Origin: DASZIT01 sp963770635
Lineage (GTDB): Bacteria > Actinomycetota > Acidimicrobiia > Acidimicrobiales > RAAP-2
Direction: 5' to 3'
DNA length: 64,000 bases
Assembly: GCA_963770635.1 (NCBI GenBank)
Contig: CAVYQI010000006.1
Coordinates: forward strand, 62,001 to 126,000
Shown here: piece after piece, positions 25,445-34,160 of the stretch
Numbering within the stretch: the first letter of the stretch is position 1
Layout of the letters: each line of letters begins with the position of its first letter
Notes under the pieces: model-generated
Told to the model about the DNA's origin: nothing
Database searches by the model: none
Seen by the model: the letters and a program-made list of their open reading frames with translations, nothing else
Made by a program: the position numbers and the translations under genes

Positions 25445-27543
25445 GCACCGTGACCATTTCCGCCGCCGGTCACTCGATCAGGAGCATCGGACGGGATGAC
25501 CCCCGGATGCGGGTGGCGGTGGCAGCTGGCGTCCTCGCCATCCTGGTCCTGGGGGTAGTCCTCGCCGCCGCCTTCTCGCTCGGCCCGTACGTCGTCACCG
25601 GCGTCGCCGACGGTGCCATCTATGCCCTGGCCGCTCTCGGCCTGGTTCTCACCTACAAGACCTCAGGAATCTTCAACTTCGCCATCGGTGCTCAGGCGGC
25701 AGCTTCGGCCTACGTCTTCTACAGCCTCAGGGTGACCGCGGGTGTGCCCTGGCCGCTGGCGGCGCTGGGTTCCATGGTCATCGTTGGGCTGCTCGGTTCG
25801 GTCCTGCTCGAGCGGATGGCCTATTGGCTGACCGGCGCGCCGCCGGCGATGAAGGCCGTCGCCACGATCGGGCTTCTGGTGCTGCTCCAGTCTGGGCTGA
25901 CCGGTGCCTATGGGGTCGCAACCCTTGGCTTCTCGAGCTTTCTGCCCGACAAAGGAATCCACCTCTTCGGTGTGAACGTGCTGGGCAGCCAGATCATCGA
26001 AGTCGCCATCTCGATAGTCGCCACTGCTGGTCTCTATCTCTTCTTCAAGCGGGCCCGGGTCGGTGTCTCCATGCAGGCGGTCGTGGACTCGCCCACCTTG
26101 GTTTCCCTCGACGCCATCAATCCGGTGGCGGTGCGACGTTATGCCTGGGCAATCGGGTCGTGCTTCATCTCGATATCGGGCATGCTGCTGGCGCCGATCC
26201 TCGGCATCGACGTCAATCTCTTTCTCCTCATCTACATCGCCGCCTTCGGGGCCGCTGCCGTCGGGGCCTTCTCCAGTCTCCCGATCACGTTCGCGGCAGC
26301 CATGGGCATCGGCATCACCATGAGCGTCCTGAGCGACAAGCTGGCCGGGCAGACCAACATGGTTCTGGCCGAGTTGTACACCCAAATCCCGTTCCTCGTC
26401 CTCGTCGCCGCTCTTCTGTTCGTTCCGCGAGCCAAGCTGGTCGAGCGAGGGACCGCCATGGTACGGAAATTGCGGCCGGCGACGACCTTCTCACCTCCCG
26501 TCGCGACCGCGGGGGCCGCGTCAGGGATCGCGCTCGCCGTCGCCATCCCCTTCTTGGTCGGGTCGGTCTACGTGAACCAATACACCACGGGCATCGGATT
26601 CGCCGTCGTGCTGGCGTCGCTCGGCCTGCTGCTATGGACATCTGGGCAGATCTCCCTGTGCCAGATGTCCTTCGCCGCCGTCGGGGCCACCACCTTCAGC
26701 CACGCCCTCGGTGCGGGGTGGCCGTGGCTGGCGGCCTTGCTGGCGGCGGTGAGCGTGGCCATCGCAGTAGGCGCCGTCGCCGCCATACCGTCGTTCCGGC
26801 TGAGCGGTATCTACCTGGCCGTGGCGACCTTCGGCTTCGGGCTGCTCGTCCAGAACCTGCTTTTCCCGACATTTCTCATGTTCGGGCAGATCGACAGCGT
26901 CAAGGTGAGCCGCCCGCATCTGATCGGCATCAACGCCACCTCGGACCGGGCCTACTACTTCTTGGCTCTGATCGTGGCCGCGGTGTGCGCCGGCATCATC
27001 GTCGGCGTGCGCCGGAGCCGGCTCGGACGCTTGCTGCGCGGGCTCTCCGACTCCCCCGCCGCTCTGGAGGCGCACGGGACCAACACCCGTCTGACCCGTC
27101 TGTATGTCTTCTGCATCTCGGCAGGAATCGCCGCCATCGGCGGTGTGGTGATCGCCGGCGTAACCCAGAGCGCCGGGGGCACGGCATCGGGTCCGTTTGG
27201 CTACTTCAACTCCGTCGTCATGCTCGCCATCCTCGCCTTCAGCGGATCCCAACCACTCATTTCCCCGGTGATCGCCGCCTTCGTGTTCGAGGTTGTCCGG
27301 GTCTACCAGCCGTTCAACAAGAGCTGGTTCACGAACTACGAGGGCGTCTTCTTCGGTCTTGCCGCCATCGCGGTGGCGGTGGTGCCGGGCATGAGACTAA
27401 GGATTTCCGACCTCCGGACCTCCGATCGGGCGCGGCGCAGCCCGGTGGCGGCCCGGGGTCAGCCCGGGGCTCTCGATTATTCGCGGGTAAGTCCCTTGCG
27501 AGTCTGGCCCTTCGGTGCTGGAAACCAGGGGTCCGGGTCGTGA
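25441..27543 (+). CDS. Fused LivH-LivM permease of a branched-chain-type ABC importer
   Basis: 700 residues, GTG 25441. The LivH half (about 35-330) has GVADGAIYALAALGLVLTYK, TSGIFNFAIGAQAAASAYVF and RVGVSMQAVVDSPTLVSLDA; the LivM half (about 370-660) has LVGSVYVNQYTTGIGFAVVL, ISLCQMSFAAVGATTFSHAL, FRLSGIYLAVATFGFG and RLGRLLRGLSDSPAALEAHG, the ATPase-contact loop. Fused LivHM proteins are common in actinobacteria. LivG follows with a GTGA overlap. The LivH and LivM halves give both transmembrane domains of one transporter. Confidence 0.93.
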   Translation: MSTVTISAAGHSIRSIGRDDPRMRVAVAAGVLAILVLGVVLAAAFSLGPYVVTGVADGAIYALAALGLVLTYKTSGIFNFAIGAQAAASAYVFYSLRVTAGVPWPLAALGSMVIVGLLGSVLLERMAYWLTGAPPAMKAVATIGLLVLLQSGLTGAYGVATLGFSSFLPDKGIHLFGVNVLGSQIIEVAISIVATAGLYLFFKRARVGVSMQAVVDSPTLVSLDAINPVAVRRYAWAIGSCFISISGMLLAPILGIDVNLFLLIYIAAFGAAAVGAFSSLPITFAAAMGIGITMSVLSDKLAGQTNMVLAELYTQIPFLVLVAALLFVPRAKLVERGTAMVRKLRPATTFSPPVATAGAASGIALAVAIPFLVGSVYVNQYTTGIGFAVVLASLGLLLWTSGQISLCQMSFAAVGATTFSHALGAGWPWLAALLAAVSVAIAVGAVAAIPSFRLSGIYLAVATFGFGLLVQNLLFPTFLMFGQIDSVKVSRPHLIGINATSDRAYYFLALIVAAVCAGIIVGVRRSRLGRLLRGLSDSPAALEAHGTNTRLTRLYVFCISAGIAAIGGVVIAGVTQSAGGTASGPFGYFNSVVMLAILAFSGSQPLISPVIAAFVFEVVRVYQPFNKSWFTNYEGVFFGLAAIAVAVVPGMRLRISDLRTSDRARRSPVAARGQPGALDYSRVSPLRVWPFGAGNQGSGS

Positions 27544-28379
27544 CGGATCGGCTGCCCGACTTGGCCATCGACAATCTCACCGTCCGCTTCGGGGGGCTGG
27601 TGGCGGTCGACGGCGTCTCGATCAACGCGCCGGCGGGCACCATCACCGGATTGATCGGGCCCAACGGTGCCGGCAAGACCACCATCTTCAATGCCTGCAC
27701 GGGCGTGGTGTCGGCCGGAGGCGGCCACATCCGGCTTGGCGACCTCGAACTCGGCCACCTGTCGACTCCGGCGCGGGCCGCCCGTGGGCTCGGGCGGACC
27801 TTTCAGCGGATGGAGCTCTTCGACTCCATGACGGTGGAGGAGAATGTCGCACTCGGGCCCGAGGCGTACTACGCGGCTGGGAGCCCCTGGAGCCAGCTGA
27901 CCTGCGGCCGACGCCAGCGGCGCGAGATCAACGAGCGCGCCATCGATGCCATGGCCCGCTGCGGGATCGAGGAGCTGGCCCGCCGCCGGGCCGGCGATCT
28001 CTCGACCGGCCAGCGCCGCCTCGTCGAGCTGGCCCAGGTAATCGCCACCCCCTTTCGTTTCATCCTGCTGGATGAGCCATCCTCGGGTTTGGACGTGGTC
28101 GAGACCGAGCGGTTCGGCACCATTCTCCTGGACTTCGTCGCCGAGAGGGGCGTCGGCCTCCTGTTGGTCGAGCACGACATGACGTTGATAGCCACCGTTT
28201 GCAGCTACATCTATGTTCTCGATTTCGGACAACAGATATTCGCCGGTCCGACGGGAGACGCCATGGCATCCGAGCTGGTGCGGGCTGCTTATCTCGGATC
28301 CGACTCGGTGCAAATTGACGTCGGCGATGGCGGCGATGGGGCAACGGCAATCCACCCCGAGGTCGTACCTCATGCTTGA
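27540..28379 (+). CDS. livG: LivG-type ABC ATPase
   Basis: 279 residues from GTG 27540. Walker A GPNGAGKTT (about 35-43), signature DLSTGQRRLVELAQVI, Walker B FILLDEPSSGLD and switch His VEHDM are all present. The insertion after Walker A and QRMELFDSMTVEENVALGPE are typical of LivG rather than LivF. It pairs with LivF and powers transport through the fused LivHM. Its end overlaps the start of livF by eight bases, so the two are co-translated. Confidence 0.92.
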   Translation: MTDRLPDLAIDNLTVRFGGLVAVDGVSINAPAGTITGLIGPNGAGKTTIFNACTGVVSAGGGHIRLGDLELGHLSTPARAARGLGRTFQRMELFDSMTVEENVALGPEAYYAAGSPWSQLTCGRRQRREINERAIDAMARCGIEELARRRAGDLSTGQRRLVELAQVIATPFRFILLDEPSSGLDVVETERFGTILLDFVAERGVGLLLVEHDMTLIATVCSYIYVLDFGQQIFAGPTGDAMASELVRAAYLGSDSVQIDVGDGGDGATAIHPEVVPHA

Positions 28380-29070
28380 GCTGCGAGGCATCAGTGCCGG
28401 CTACGGCACCGGCAAAGTCCTCGACAATGTCGACCTGGTGGTGCCGGACGGCGCGGTGGTGGCGCTGCTCGGGCCCAACGGCGCGGGCAAGACCACGTTG
28501 CTCAAGGTTGCCTCGGGCCTGCTCCGTCCGACCCTCGGGGGGGTCTTCTTCGACGGCGTCGACATCACGGGTCGACCTCCCCATGAACTGGCCCGGACCG
28601 GGATCTGCCACGTCCCTGAGGGCCGGGGCATCTTTCCGACCCTCTCGGTGGCCGACAACCTGCGCCTCCAGGCCCCGAGGAACGTCGACCGTCAGGCGAT
28701 CAGTGCGGCAACCGGGGCTTTCCCCCGTCTCGGCCAGCGGCGACGGCAGTTGGCGGGAACGCTGTCGGGCGGTGAACAGCAGATGCTTGCTCTCGCCCAC
28801 GCTTATGTGGCGGAGCCCAGCATCGTCCTGCTCGACGAGGTCTCGATGGGCCTCGCCCCCCTCATCGTCGACGAGATCTTCAACTATCTTCGCCGCCTGT
28901 CGGCCGATGGACTGTCGTTGCTCATCGTTGAGCAATACGTAGCCCGAGCCCTCGAGTTGGCCGACTACGTCTACATCCTCAATCGGGGCCGGATCCGTTT
29001 CGCCGGGGAGCCGGCAGAGGTGAAGGACGAGGCGGTGCTCGAGTCCTATCTCGGAGCTCTGGCGTCGTGA
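28372..29070 (+). CDS. livF: LivF-type ABC ATPase
   Basis: 232 residues from ATG 28372. Walker A GPNGAGKTT, signature LSGGEQQMLALAHAYV, Walker B IVLLDEVSMGLAP and VEQYVARALELADYVYILNR, the LivF-type end. VPEGRGIFPTLSVADNLRL is a diagnostic LivF sequence. Last transport gene of the operon; the following gene starts inside its stop (GTGA), so an exported protein is translated with the importer. Confidence 0.93.
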   Translation: MLELRGISAGYGTGKVLDNVDLVVPDGAVVALLGPNGAGKTTLLKVASGLLRPTLGGVFFDGVDITGRPPHELARTGICHVPEGRGIFPTLSVADNLRLQAPRNVDRQAISAATGAFPRLGQRRRQLAGTLSGGEQQMLALAHAYVAEPSIVLLDEVSMGLAPLIVDEIFNYLRRLSADGLSLLIVEQYVARALELADYVYILNRGRIRFAGEPAEVKDEAVLESYLGALAS

Positions 29071-30464
29071 GCATCAGGCACGCCGGGCACGGACGGTGCC
29101 TGCCCAGGTTCACTCCGGTCAGAGCCGTCCAGGGGCTGGCGGCTGCCACCCTCGCGGCCGGCCTCGTCGGCTTCGCCTTCAGCGCCAGCGCCGGGGCTCA
29201 GGGCCAGGACGCGACAACCTCGACGGCGACCGCCACCAACTCGAACACCTACAACCTGTCCGCCCAGGCCAACGCGCTCGACGTCCTCGTAACTGACCCG
29301 AACCTGCCGGTGTCGAGTCTCTTGACCATCGAGGCCGGACCCTACGGGGCATCGGCGGCACTCAACAGCCTGGGCCTCTCCATGGCCGACGCCGGGGCCC
29401 CTTATTCGCCTTCCGTTGCATCGCTCCCGGGCACCATCGCCGGACTCGGCTCGGGGTCGATCCCACCGCTCCCCCCGTTGCCCGGTTACGTGTCCGCCAA
29501 CTTCCCGGGCACGCCCAGCAGCCAACAGACCCAGGGTGGCTACCAGATCACCGCAACCTCGTCGCCGATCGACGCCAAGGGCTCGGTCGCCATCGGCGTG
29601 CAGCCGTCCGGATCCAGCAACGCCACCATGTTCGCCTCCGCCGAGACCGCCGCCAACAACGATGGCAGCGTCAGCGTGAGTGCCACCTCCGGTCTCGACG
29701 CCCTCTCGTTCGGCCAGTTGTTCGACCTCGCCAACGTCTCCTCTTCGGTGTCGCTCACCCAGCAAGCGAACGGGAAGCCCATCATCAAGTCGCAGACGAA
29801 TCTGGGGACCATCACCCTGCTTGGTCAGGTGACAGGCCTCCAGGCCAACGGGCTGAACCTGCTGGGCGTCAATGTGCCGATCGACGTCAACCAAGAGATC
29901 CTCGGCGCGGTTGATTCGCTCCTGGCCCCCTCCGGAATCAAGCTCACCTACTTGCCGGAAACCGTCAGGTACAGCGATGGCACCACGAGCACTGGGTCGT
30001 CCATCAACCCCTCCAAGACGCTGGAGTCGGTCGACTCCGGCGCCCTCCAGGTCACCGCCACCGAGAACCTCCATGCGCAAGGCATCGCGACGGTTACCTT
30101 CACCGTCGGCCGAGGGTACCTGTCGACCACCAACGCGCCCGGCCTGGCGCCGGCAACTGGGGCCGCTGGGACCGGAGTGGATTCGGGTGCCGCGGCGGGC
30201 CCGATCTCGCCGGCGCCGTTCGACGACACCGGGGCGGGAACCGAGGTGCCATCGGCGGTCCCGGGCGCCGAGACCACACCGACGGCATCGTCGCCTTCCT
30301 CGCCGGCCACCAGCACCCAGCCAACCTATGCGTTAGAGAAAGGACCGTCGGCCGAGAGCCTGTATCTGATGCTGATCTTGGTTGCGCTGGCTGTACTCTT
30401 GGGTTCACAAGCCGTGAGGCTCTTCTCGGTGCGCCTGGCGTTGAGCTCAAAGGGGAGCCCCTGA
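29067..30464 (+). CDS. Large exported protein with C-terminal membrane anchor
   Basis: 465 residues from GTG 29067. Signal peptide: VQGLAAATLAAGLVGFAFSA then SAGAQ. The mature part is rich in Ser, Thr, Ala, Gly and Asn with few charges, e.g. YNLSAQANALDVLVTDPNLP. A Pro/Ala/Ser/Thr-rich stalk (about 370-430) precedes a membrane helix LYLMLILVALAVLLGSQAVR near the end. No enzyme motif was found. Its coupling to livF suggests a surface protein that helps bring a hydrophobic ligand to the binding protein (inference). Confidence 0.75.
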   Translation: MSIRHAGHGRCLPRFTPVRAVQGLAAATLAAGLVGFAFSASAGAQGQDATTSTATATNSNTYNLSAQANALDVLVTDPNLPVSSLLTIEAGPYGASAALNSLGLSMADAGAPYSPSVASLPGTIAGLGSGSIPPLPPLPGYVSANFPGTPSSQQTQGGYQITATSSPIDAKGSVAIGVQPSGSSNATMFASAETAANNDGSVSVSATSGLDALSFGQLFDLANVSSSVSLTQQANGKPIIKSQTNLGTITLLGQVTGLQANGLNLLGVNVPIDVNQEILGAVDSLLAPSGIKLTYLPETVRYSDGTTSTGSSINPSKTLESVDSGALQVTATENLHAQGIATVTFTVGRGYLSTTNAPGLAPATGAAGTGVDSGAAAGPISPAPFDDTGAGTEVPSAVPGAETTPTASSPSSPATSTQPTYALEKGPSAESLYLMLILVALAVLLGSQAVRLFSVRLALSSKGSP

Positions 30465-30516
30465 TGCACACAAGACAGAATCCCAAAGGGTTGCAGCGGA
30501 CCCGAGGAGGGGAACC

Positions 30517-31043
30517 ATGAACATTCGAACGCTCGTGCACGAGGGGTGGCACCGGCTTGGCCTGGCCCTTACGTTGGCCATTTTCTGCGCCATCGGCACG
30601 CTGGGTGCGTCGGCCTCAGCGGCCGGAGCGACCACCACAACCACGAGTGCCAATTCGGGGGCTCCTCGACCGCGGTCGTGACCCCATTGCTCGAGATGTT
30701 CGTATTCGGAAACACCATCGGCCTGCCGCTCGCCTGCAGCGACGCCGGCTCGGTCGTATCCATCATCGGCGCCCAGACCCAGACTTCGAAAGTACTGTCA
30801 CCTCTCCTCGTCGAGCTGGACAAGGACTGCGGCCAGGTCTCGTCCCAGGGAAACGGGTACCTGGAGCAGGCCATCACCAAGAGTGAGGCCCTGTCGCTGG
30901 TCAATCCGCTGGTCGACCCGTTCATTGCCGACCTGGCCGGCGGTCTCACCACGATCGGCACGCAGTACGGCCCGTCGTTATCGCCATTCGGACCCACCGT
31001 GGCCGGACTGGGCGGCACGGTGGCGTTCTTCGAAGGTACGTGA
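30517..31043 (+). CDS. Exported protein of unknown function, frameshifted in a G5 run
   Basis: ATG 30517 follows GAGGAGGGGAACC. The signal peptide is LGLALTLAIFCAIGTLGAS then ASAAGA. The frame breaks in the run of five G at 30657-30661 and continues as SSTAVVTPLLEMFVFGNTIG, LPLACSDAGSVVSIIGAQTQ to 31043. About 175 residues. Two cysteines in the mature part (LACS and DKDCGQ) could form a disulfide. The homopolymer makes a sequencing slip the best explanation. Unknown family; part of the exported trio behind the Liv genes. Confidence 0.7.
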
Positions 31044-31706
31044 GTGCCGGGGGGCCAGCGACGCCTCGCTGCGGCCCTGTTGGTCACCGCCCTCGGCGCG
31101 GCCGCCTGCGGTGGTCGCGTCGCCCTTCCGACCGCGGTCACAGGAACGTCGACCGGTGCTGGTCAAGCGGGCTCCAGTTCGGCCGACAACGGAGACCCAT
31201 CCACCGGCGTTACCGGCACGTCGTCGACCGTACCGGGCGGAGCCGGACAATCGGGGTCCCTGTCACCTGGGCCAAAGCCGGCCGCGACTGCCCCGCCAGT
31301 GGGGGTCACGGAGAACGCCATCAACACCGCCTACCAGACCTACCTTCACGTGCTGTCCGAGTTGGATGACACCTTGAGCAAGGCCTACATCGGACCATTG
31401 GCGGCGGTTACCACAAGCCGGTTGGCCCAAGCCAGCGTGCGTCAGGCTGCGGCGTTACTCGGCGCGCAGGAACATGCCGTCGGTAGTCTGCACGACGATC
31501 ACGTCGACATCACCATGACCGGTTCCTCCGCTGCCGCCCTCGCCGATTGCCAGGACGAGGAGCACTTCTACTTGGTGGGCGACTCGGGGTCGCCCGACTC
31601 CTTCGTCCAACGGGGATATTTCGTCGGCTCGGCGCAGCTCGTTCTGCAGGAGGGCCGCTGGCTTGTCGACACATTTACGACCACGCACGTGCCATGCTCG
31701 TTCTGA
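31044..31706 (+). CDS. Lipoprotein of unknown function
   Basis: 220 residues from GTG 31044, which directly abuts the preceding stop. Lipobox: AAALLVTALGAAACGG with the lipidated Cys near 22. A disordered Gly/Ser/Thr/Pro stretch of about 60 residues follows, then a compact domain: NTAYQTYLHVLSELDDTLSK, HDDHVDITMTGSSAAALADC, QRGYFVGSAQLVLQEGRWLV. The second half resembles small SnoaL/NTF2-like domains of actinobacterial lipoproteins, but this is only a shape impression. It ends 19 bp before a convergent gene. Confidence 0.72.
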   Translation: MPGGQRRLAAALLVTALGAAACGGRVALPTAVTGTSTGAGQAGSSSADNGDPSTGVTGTSSTVPGGAGQSGSLSPGPKPAATAPPVGVTENAINTAYQTYLHVLSELDDTLSKAYIGPLAAVTTSRLAQASVRQAAALLGAQEHAVGSLHDDHVDITMTGSSAAALADCQDEEHFYLVGDSGSPDSFVQRGYFVGSAQLVLQEGRWLVDTFTTTHVPCSF

Positions 31707-31725
31707 GCCCAGGAAAGTCGGTCGT

Positions 31726-32535
31726 TCAGGGACCCAAGTGAGAGGCGCCATGCAAGGGTTGGTTCGGCACGCCTTTGAATAATGGAGCCGTGGGTCCAGC
31801 CGTGACCCGATCCTCCAACTTCGTAACGAGATGGGGGGCGAAGACCGCGCCGTAGAGGACATTTCCGATGACAACGACGGCGATGACGGACAGGAGTGAC
31901 GATCGAAGGCGGGTCGTCGACTTCCTGTCGGCCCACAGATCGATAACTGTCCGTCCTTCGGGATCGGTTCGTCCGAGGATGTAGGTGAAGACCATCATCT
32001 GCACGCCCATCGCCAAGGCGTCGTAGAGCGGGTACTGGTGTTTGGTCCCCTCCCATAGCGCAAGCCCGGGAATCACCCGGCCGTAGTAGAAGACCCCGAA
32101 CCGGGCCCCCAGGATCGCGTTGAAGAGGAAGGCCCAGACGATGCCAACGACGAGCCCGACGGTGAGGAGGGTGGTCGGCCTACGCCAGTGGAACCTCGAG
32201 CTCAACCGCTGCCCGAGAGCGGCGCCGATCACCGCGGGCAGCACGAAGTAGGCGACGTAGCCGGGGGGCACCGACGCCGGCAGCCCACCCCAGGTCATGT
32301 TCAACGGCCACCAGGACGGCATGCGAGGGATGGCCGGCGCGAACTGCGCGTAGACCGCCCAGTCGTAGGGCGCCTCGATCCAGGAGATCGAGATCGCCGC
32401 GATGCAAACCAGCAAGAGTGGGTGGAGGCGGTGGTGGCGCCACGACAGGTACACGCCAACAGCAACGAAAGCGGCGCCCCCGACGTAGGCGAAGCCGATC
32501 GACGCCGTCAATAATGGCGTCAACCCACCGATCAT
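31726..32535 (-). CDS. AveC-like integral membrane protein
   Basis: 269 residues, about seven membrane helices, e.g. GFAYVGGAAFVAVGVYLSW, LLLVCIAAISISWIEAPYDW and LLTVGLVVGIVWAFLFNAIL. The block APYDWAVYAQFAPAIPRMPS with WWPLNMTWGGLP matches my memory of the spirocyclase AveC family, originally from avermectin biosynthesis but widespread in actinobacteria with unknown roles. A second member lies at 36548-37684. Its ATG overlaps the stop of a 38-residue membrane peptide gene (ATGA). No polyketide genes are nearby, so a spirocyclase role is unlikely. Confidence 0.7.
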   Translation of the reverse strand: MIGGLTPLLTASIGFAYVGGAAFVAVGVYLSWRHHRLHPLLLVCIAAISISWIEAPYDWAVYAQFAPAIPRMPSWWPLNMTWGGLPASVPPGYVAYFVLPAVIGAALGQRLSSRFHWRRPTTLLTVGLVVGIVWAFLFNAILGARFGVFYYGRVIPGLALWEGTKHQYPLYDALAMGVQMMVFTYILGRTDPEGRTVIDLWADRKSTTRLRSSLLSVIAVVVIGNVLYGAVFAPHLVTKLEDRVTAGPTAPLFKGVPNQPLHGASHLGP

Positions 32536-32648
32536 CGGTCGGACTTTTGCCTCGGAGCACGACGGGCTTCAGAGTCATACCGGAGGACGACAACAAAGAT
32601 GAGGATGATCAGTCCCAACAGCGTGCCCAGCATGATTACAACGCCCAC
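32532..32648 (-). CDS. 38-residue single-helix membrane peptide coupled to the AveC-like gene
   Basis: GTG 32648, preceded by AAGGTAGGGGACTGTC, encodes VGVVIMLGTLLGLIILIFVV then VLRYDSEARRAPRQKSDR. One membrane helix with a positively charged cytoplasmic tail. Its TGA overlaps the ATG of the AveC-like gene (ATGA), strong evidence that it is translated. Many small proteins of this type are subunits of membrane complexes. Nothing recognisable lies in the remaining 253 bp (32649-32901) up to the divergent TetR gene. Confidence 0.55.
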   Translation of the reverse strand: MGVVIMLGTLLGLIILIFVVVLRYDSEARRAPRQKSDR

Positions 32649-32901
32649 CGACAGTCCCCTACCTTGTTTGCCTTCGTCGTCGTGCCGCTCCGGACATCAC
32701 CATCCGAAACACCATGGCCTGGCGATCAGTTCGGGGCCGTGATCGTCGAGGTGTATCGGAATGCTTCAGGAACAGTGGTCATGGCGCCCGACCTTATGCT
32801 GAAACAGATGTTTGGTTCAACTGGCCCGCGCTAGGCTGGCAATTGCTGCCAGCTTCGGTACGGACGTCGCTAGCAGGTCAACCTCCAGGGAGTGAAACAC
32901 C

Positions 32902-34146
32902 GTGACGAGCATCGGAGGACGGAGGACGGAGATCTTGGACGCGGCGGCCGTTCTGTTCGCCTCATCTGGCCTGCGGACGTCCCTGAAGGACATCGCCGAC
33001 GCCTGCGGGATCTTGCCGGGAAGCCTCTACCACCACTTCGACTCGAAGGAGGCCTTGATTGTCGAATTGGTGGAGCGATACCAACTCGAACTCGACGAAC
33101 TGGCCAAAGAGGCGCTCGATGTGCTCGGCCAACCGGTTGCAGAGCCAGTCCCGGAGCGAGTGGTGGCCCTGGGAACCGCCATCGCCCACTGCTCGATCCG
33201 GCATCGAGCGGCCTTGCTCTTGACCCTGTACGAGCCACCCTCAGGCGCCAGCGACGACCTGGTTCGTGTGACGCGGCGATCATCCTCTGAGATCGAGCAG
33301 GCGATGTTGGCCACCCTTCGCGCCGGTCAAACCGACGGCTCGCTTCGGACAGGCATCGATCTTGCGTCGGTTTCCGACCGCCTGTGCCAGACGTTGCAAC
33401 ACATCAGCCTGGGAGTCTTCCAAAACGTGCGCGGCGGAGATGAGGTCCCCGCCATCCGCTGCCGAACCGTCCTACACGGGATCGCCATAAATCCACCCTT
33501 GGATGCCGCGCTCGATCGTTCGGAGCCGTTTGCGGCCGCTACACGCGCGCTCGATTCGTGGGCCCTTCAAGAGGAGGAAGAGGACGATCGAATCCGAACG
33601 CTTCGAGGCGTGGCGCGGGCCGAATTTGGCCGGCGGGGCTACGAAGCCACGACAGTCCGCGACATCGCCGGCGCCGCCGGGCTCAGCGTGGGCAGCGTGT
33701 ACCGCTTGATCGGCTCCAAAGACGGCCTCCTCGAATCAATCATGCGCGGGTTCTCAGCAAAAGCGCGCCTGGGGTGGTCAGGCGTGTTGCGATCAGACGG
33801 CACAGCCGTCGAGAAACTCGATGCCCTCATGTGGATCAACATCAATGCCGTCGTCCGCTTCAAGGATGAGTTCAACATTCAACTGGCGTGGATCCGAGAG
33901 TCACCCCCAACCACGACGAATCTTGGCTCGTCGTTCTCGGCCCGATTGGGCGATCTGAGGTCATTGCTAGCCCAAGGGATCCGATCCGGTGAGCTCCATG
34001 TGGAAGGCTCGACAGCCGACATCCGCGCCTGGTCATTGTTCGAGCTCCTCTGGATGCCTGAGAACATCGTTGACAAGCTCGGTTCCCGCGGCGCGCTGAC
34101 TCTGGCCCGTGAGACCACGCTGCGAGGTGCGGCGCACCGCCCGTGA
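32902..34146 (+). CDS. Double TetR regulator: two complete TetR modules in one chain
   Basis: 414 residues, GTG 32902, twice the normal size. Module 1: HTH RTEILDAAAVLFASSGLRTS with DIADACGILPGSLYHHFDSK (residues 8-50), then a ligand domain to about 215. Module 2: HTH RGVARAEFGRRGYEATTVRD with IAGAAGLSVGSVYRLIGSKD (about 232-280), then its own ligand domain. Acidic linker QEEEEDDR between them. One chain could form a pseudo-dimer or bridge two operators. It is divergent from the AveC-like gene at 32535. Few such tandem TetR fusions are familiar to me. Confidence 0.88.
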   Translation: MTSIGGRRTEILDAAAVLFASSGLRTSLKDIADACGILPGSLYHHFDSKEALIVELVERYQLELDELAKEALDVLGQPVAEPVPERVVALGTAIAHCSIRHRAALLLTLYEPPSGASDDLVRVTRRSSSEIEQAMLATLRAGQTDGSLRTGIDLASVSDRLCQTLQHISLGVFQNVRGGDEVPAIRCRTVLHGIAINPPLDAALDRSEPFAAATRALDSWALQEEEEDDRIRTLRGVARAEFGRRGYEATTVRDIAGAAGLSVGSVYRLIGSKDGLLESIMRGFSAKARLGWSGVLRSDGTAVEKLDALMWININAVVRFKDEFNIQLAWIRESPPTTTNLGSSFSARLGDLRSLLAQGIRSGELHVEGSTADIRAWSLFELLWMPENIVDKLGSRGALTLARETTLRGAAHRP

Positions 34147-34160
34147 ACGGCGACCGAGCC

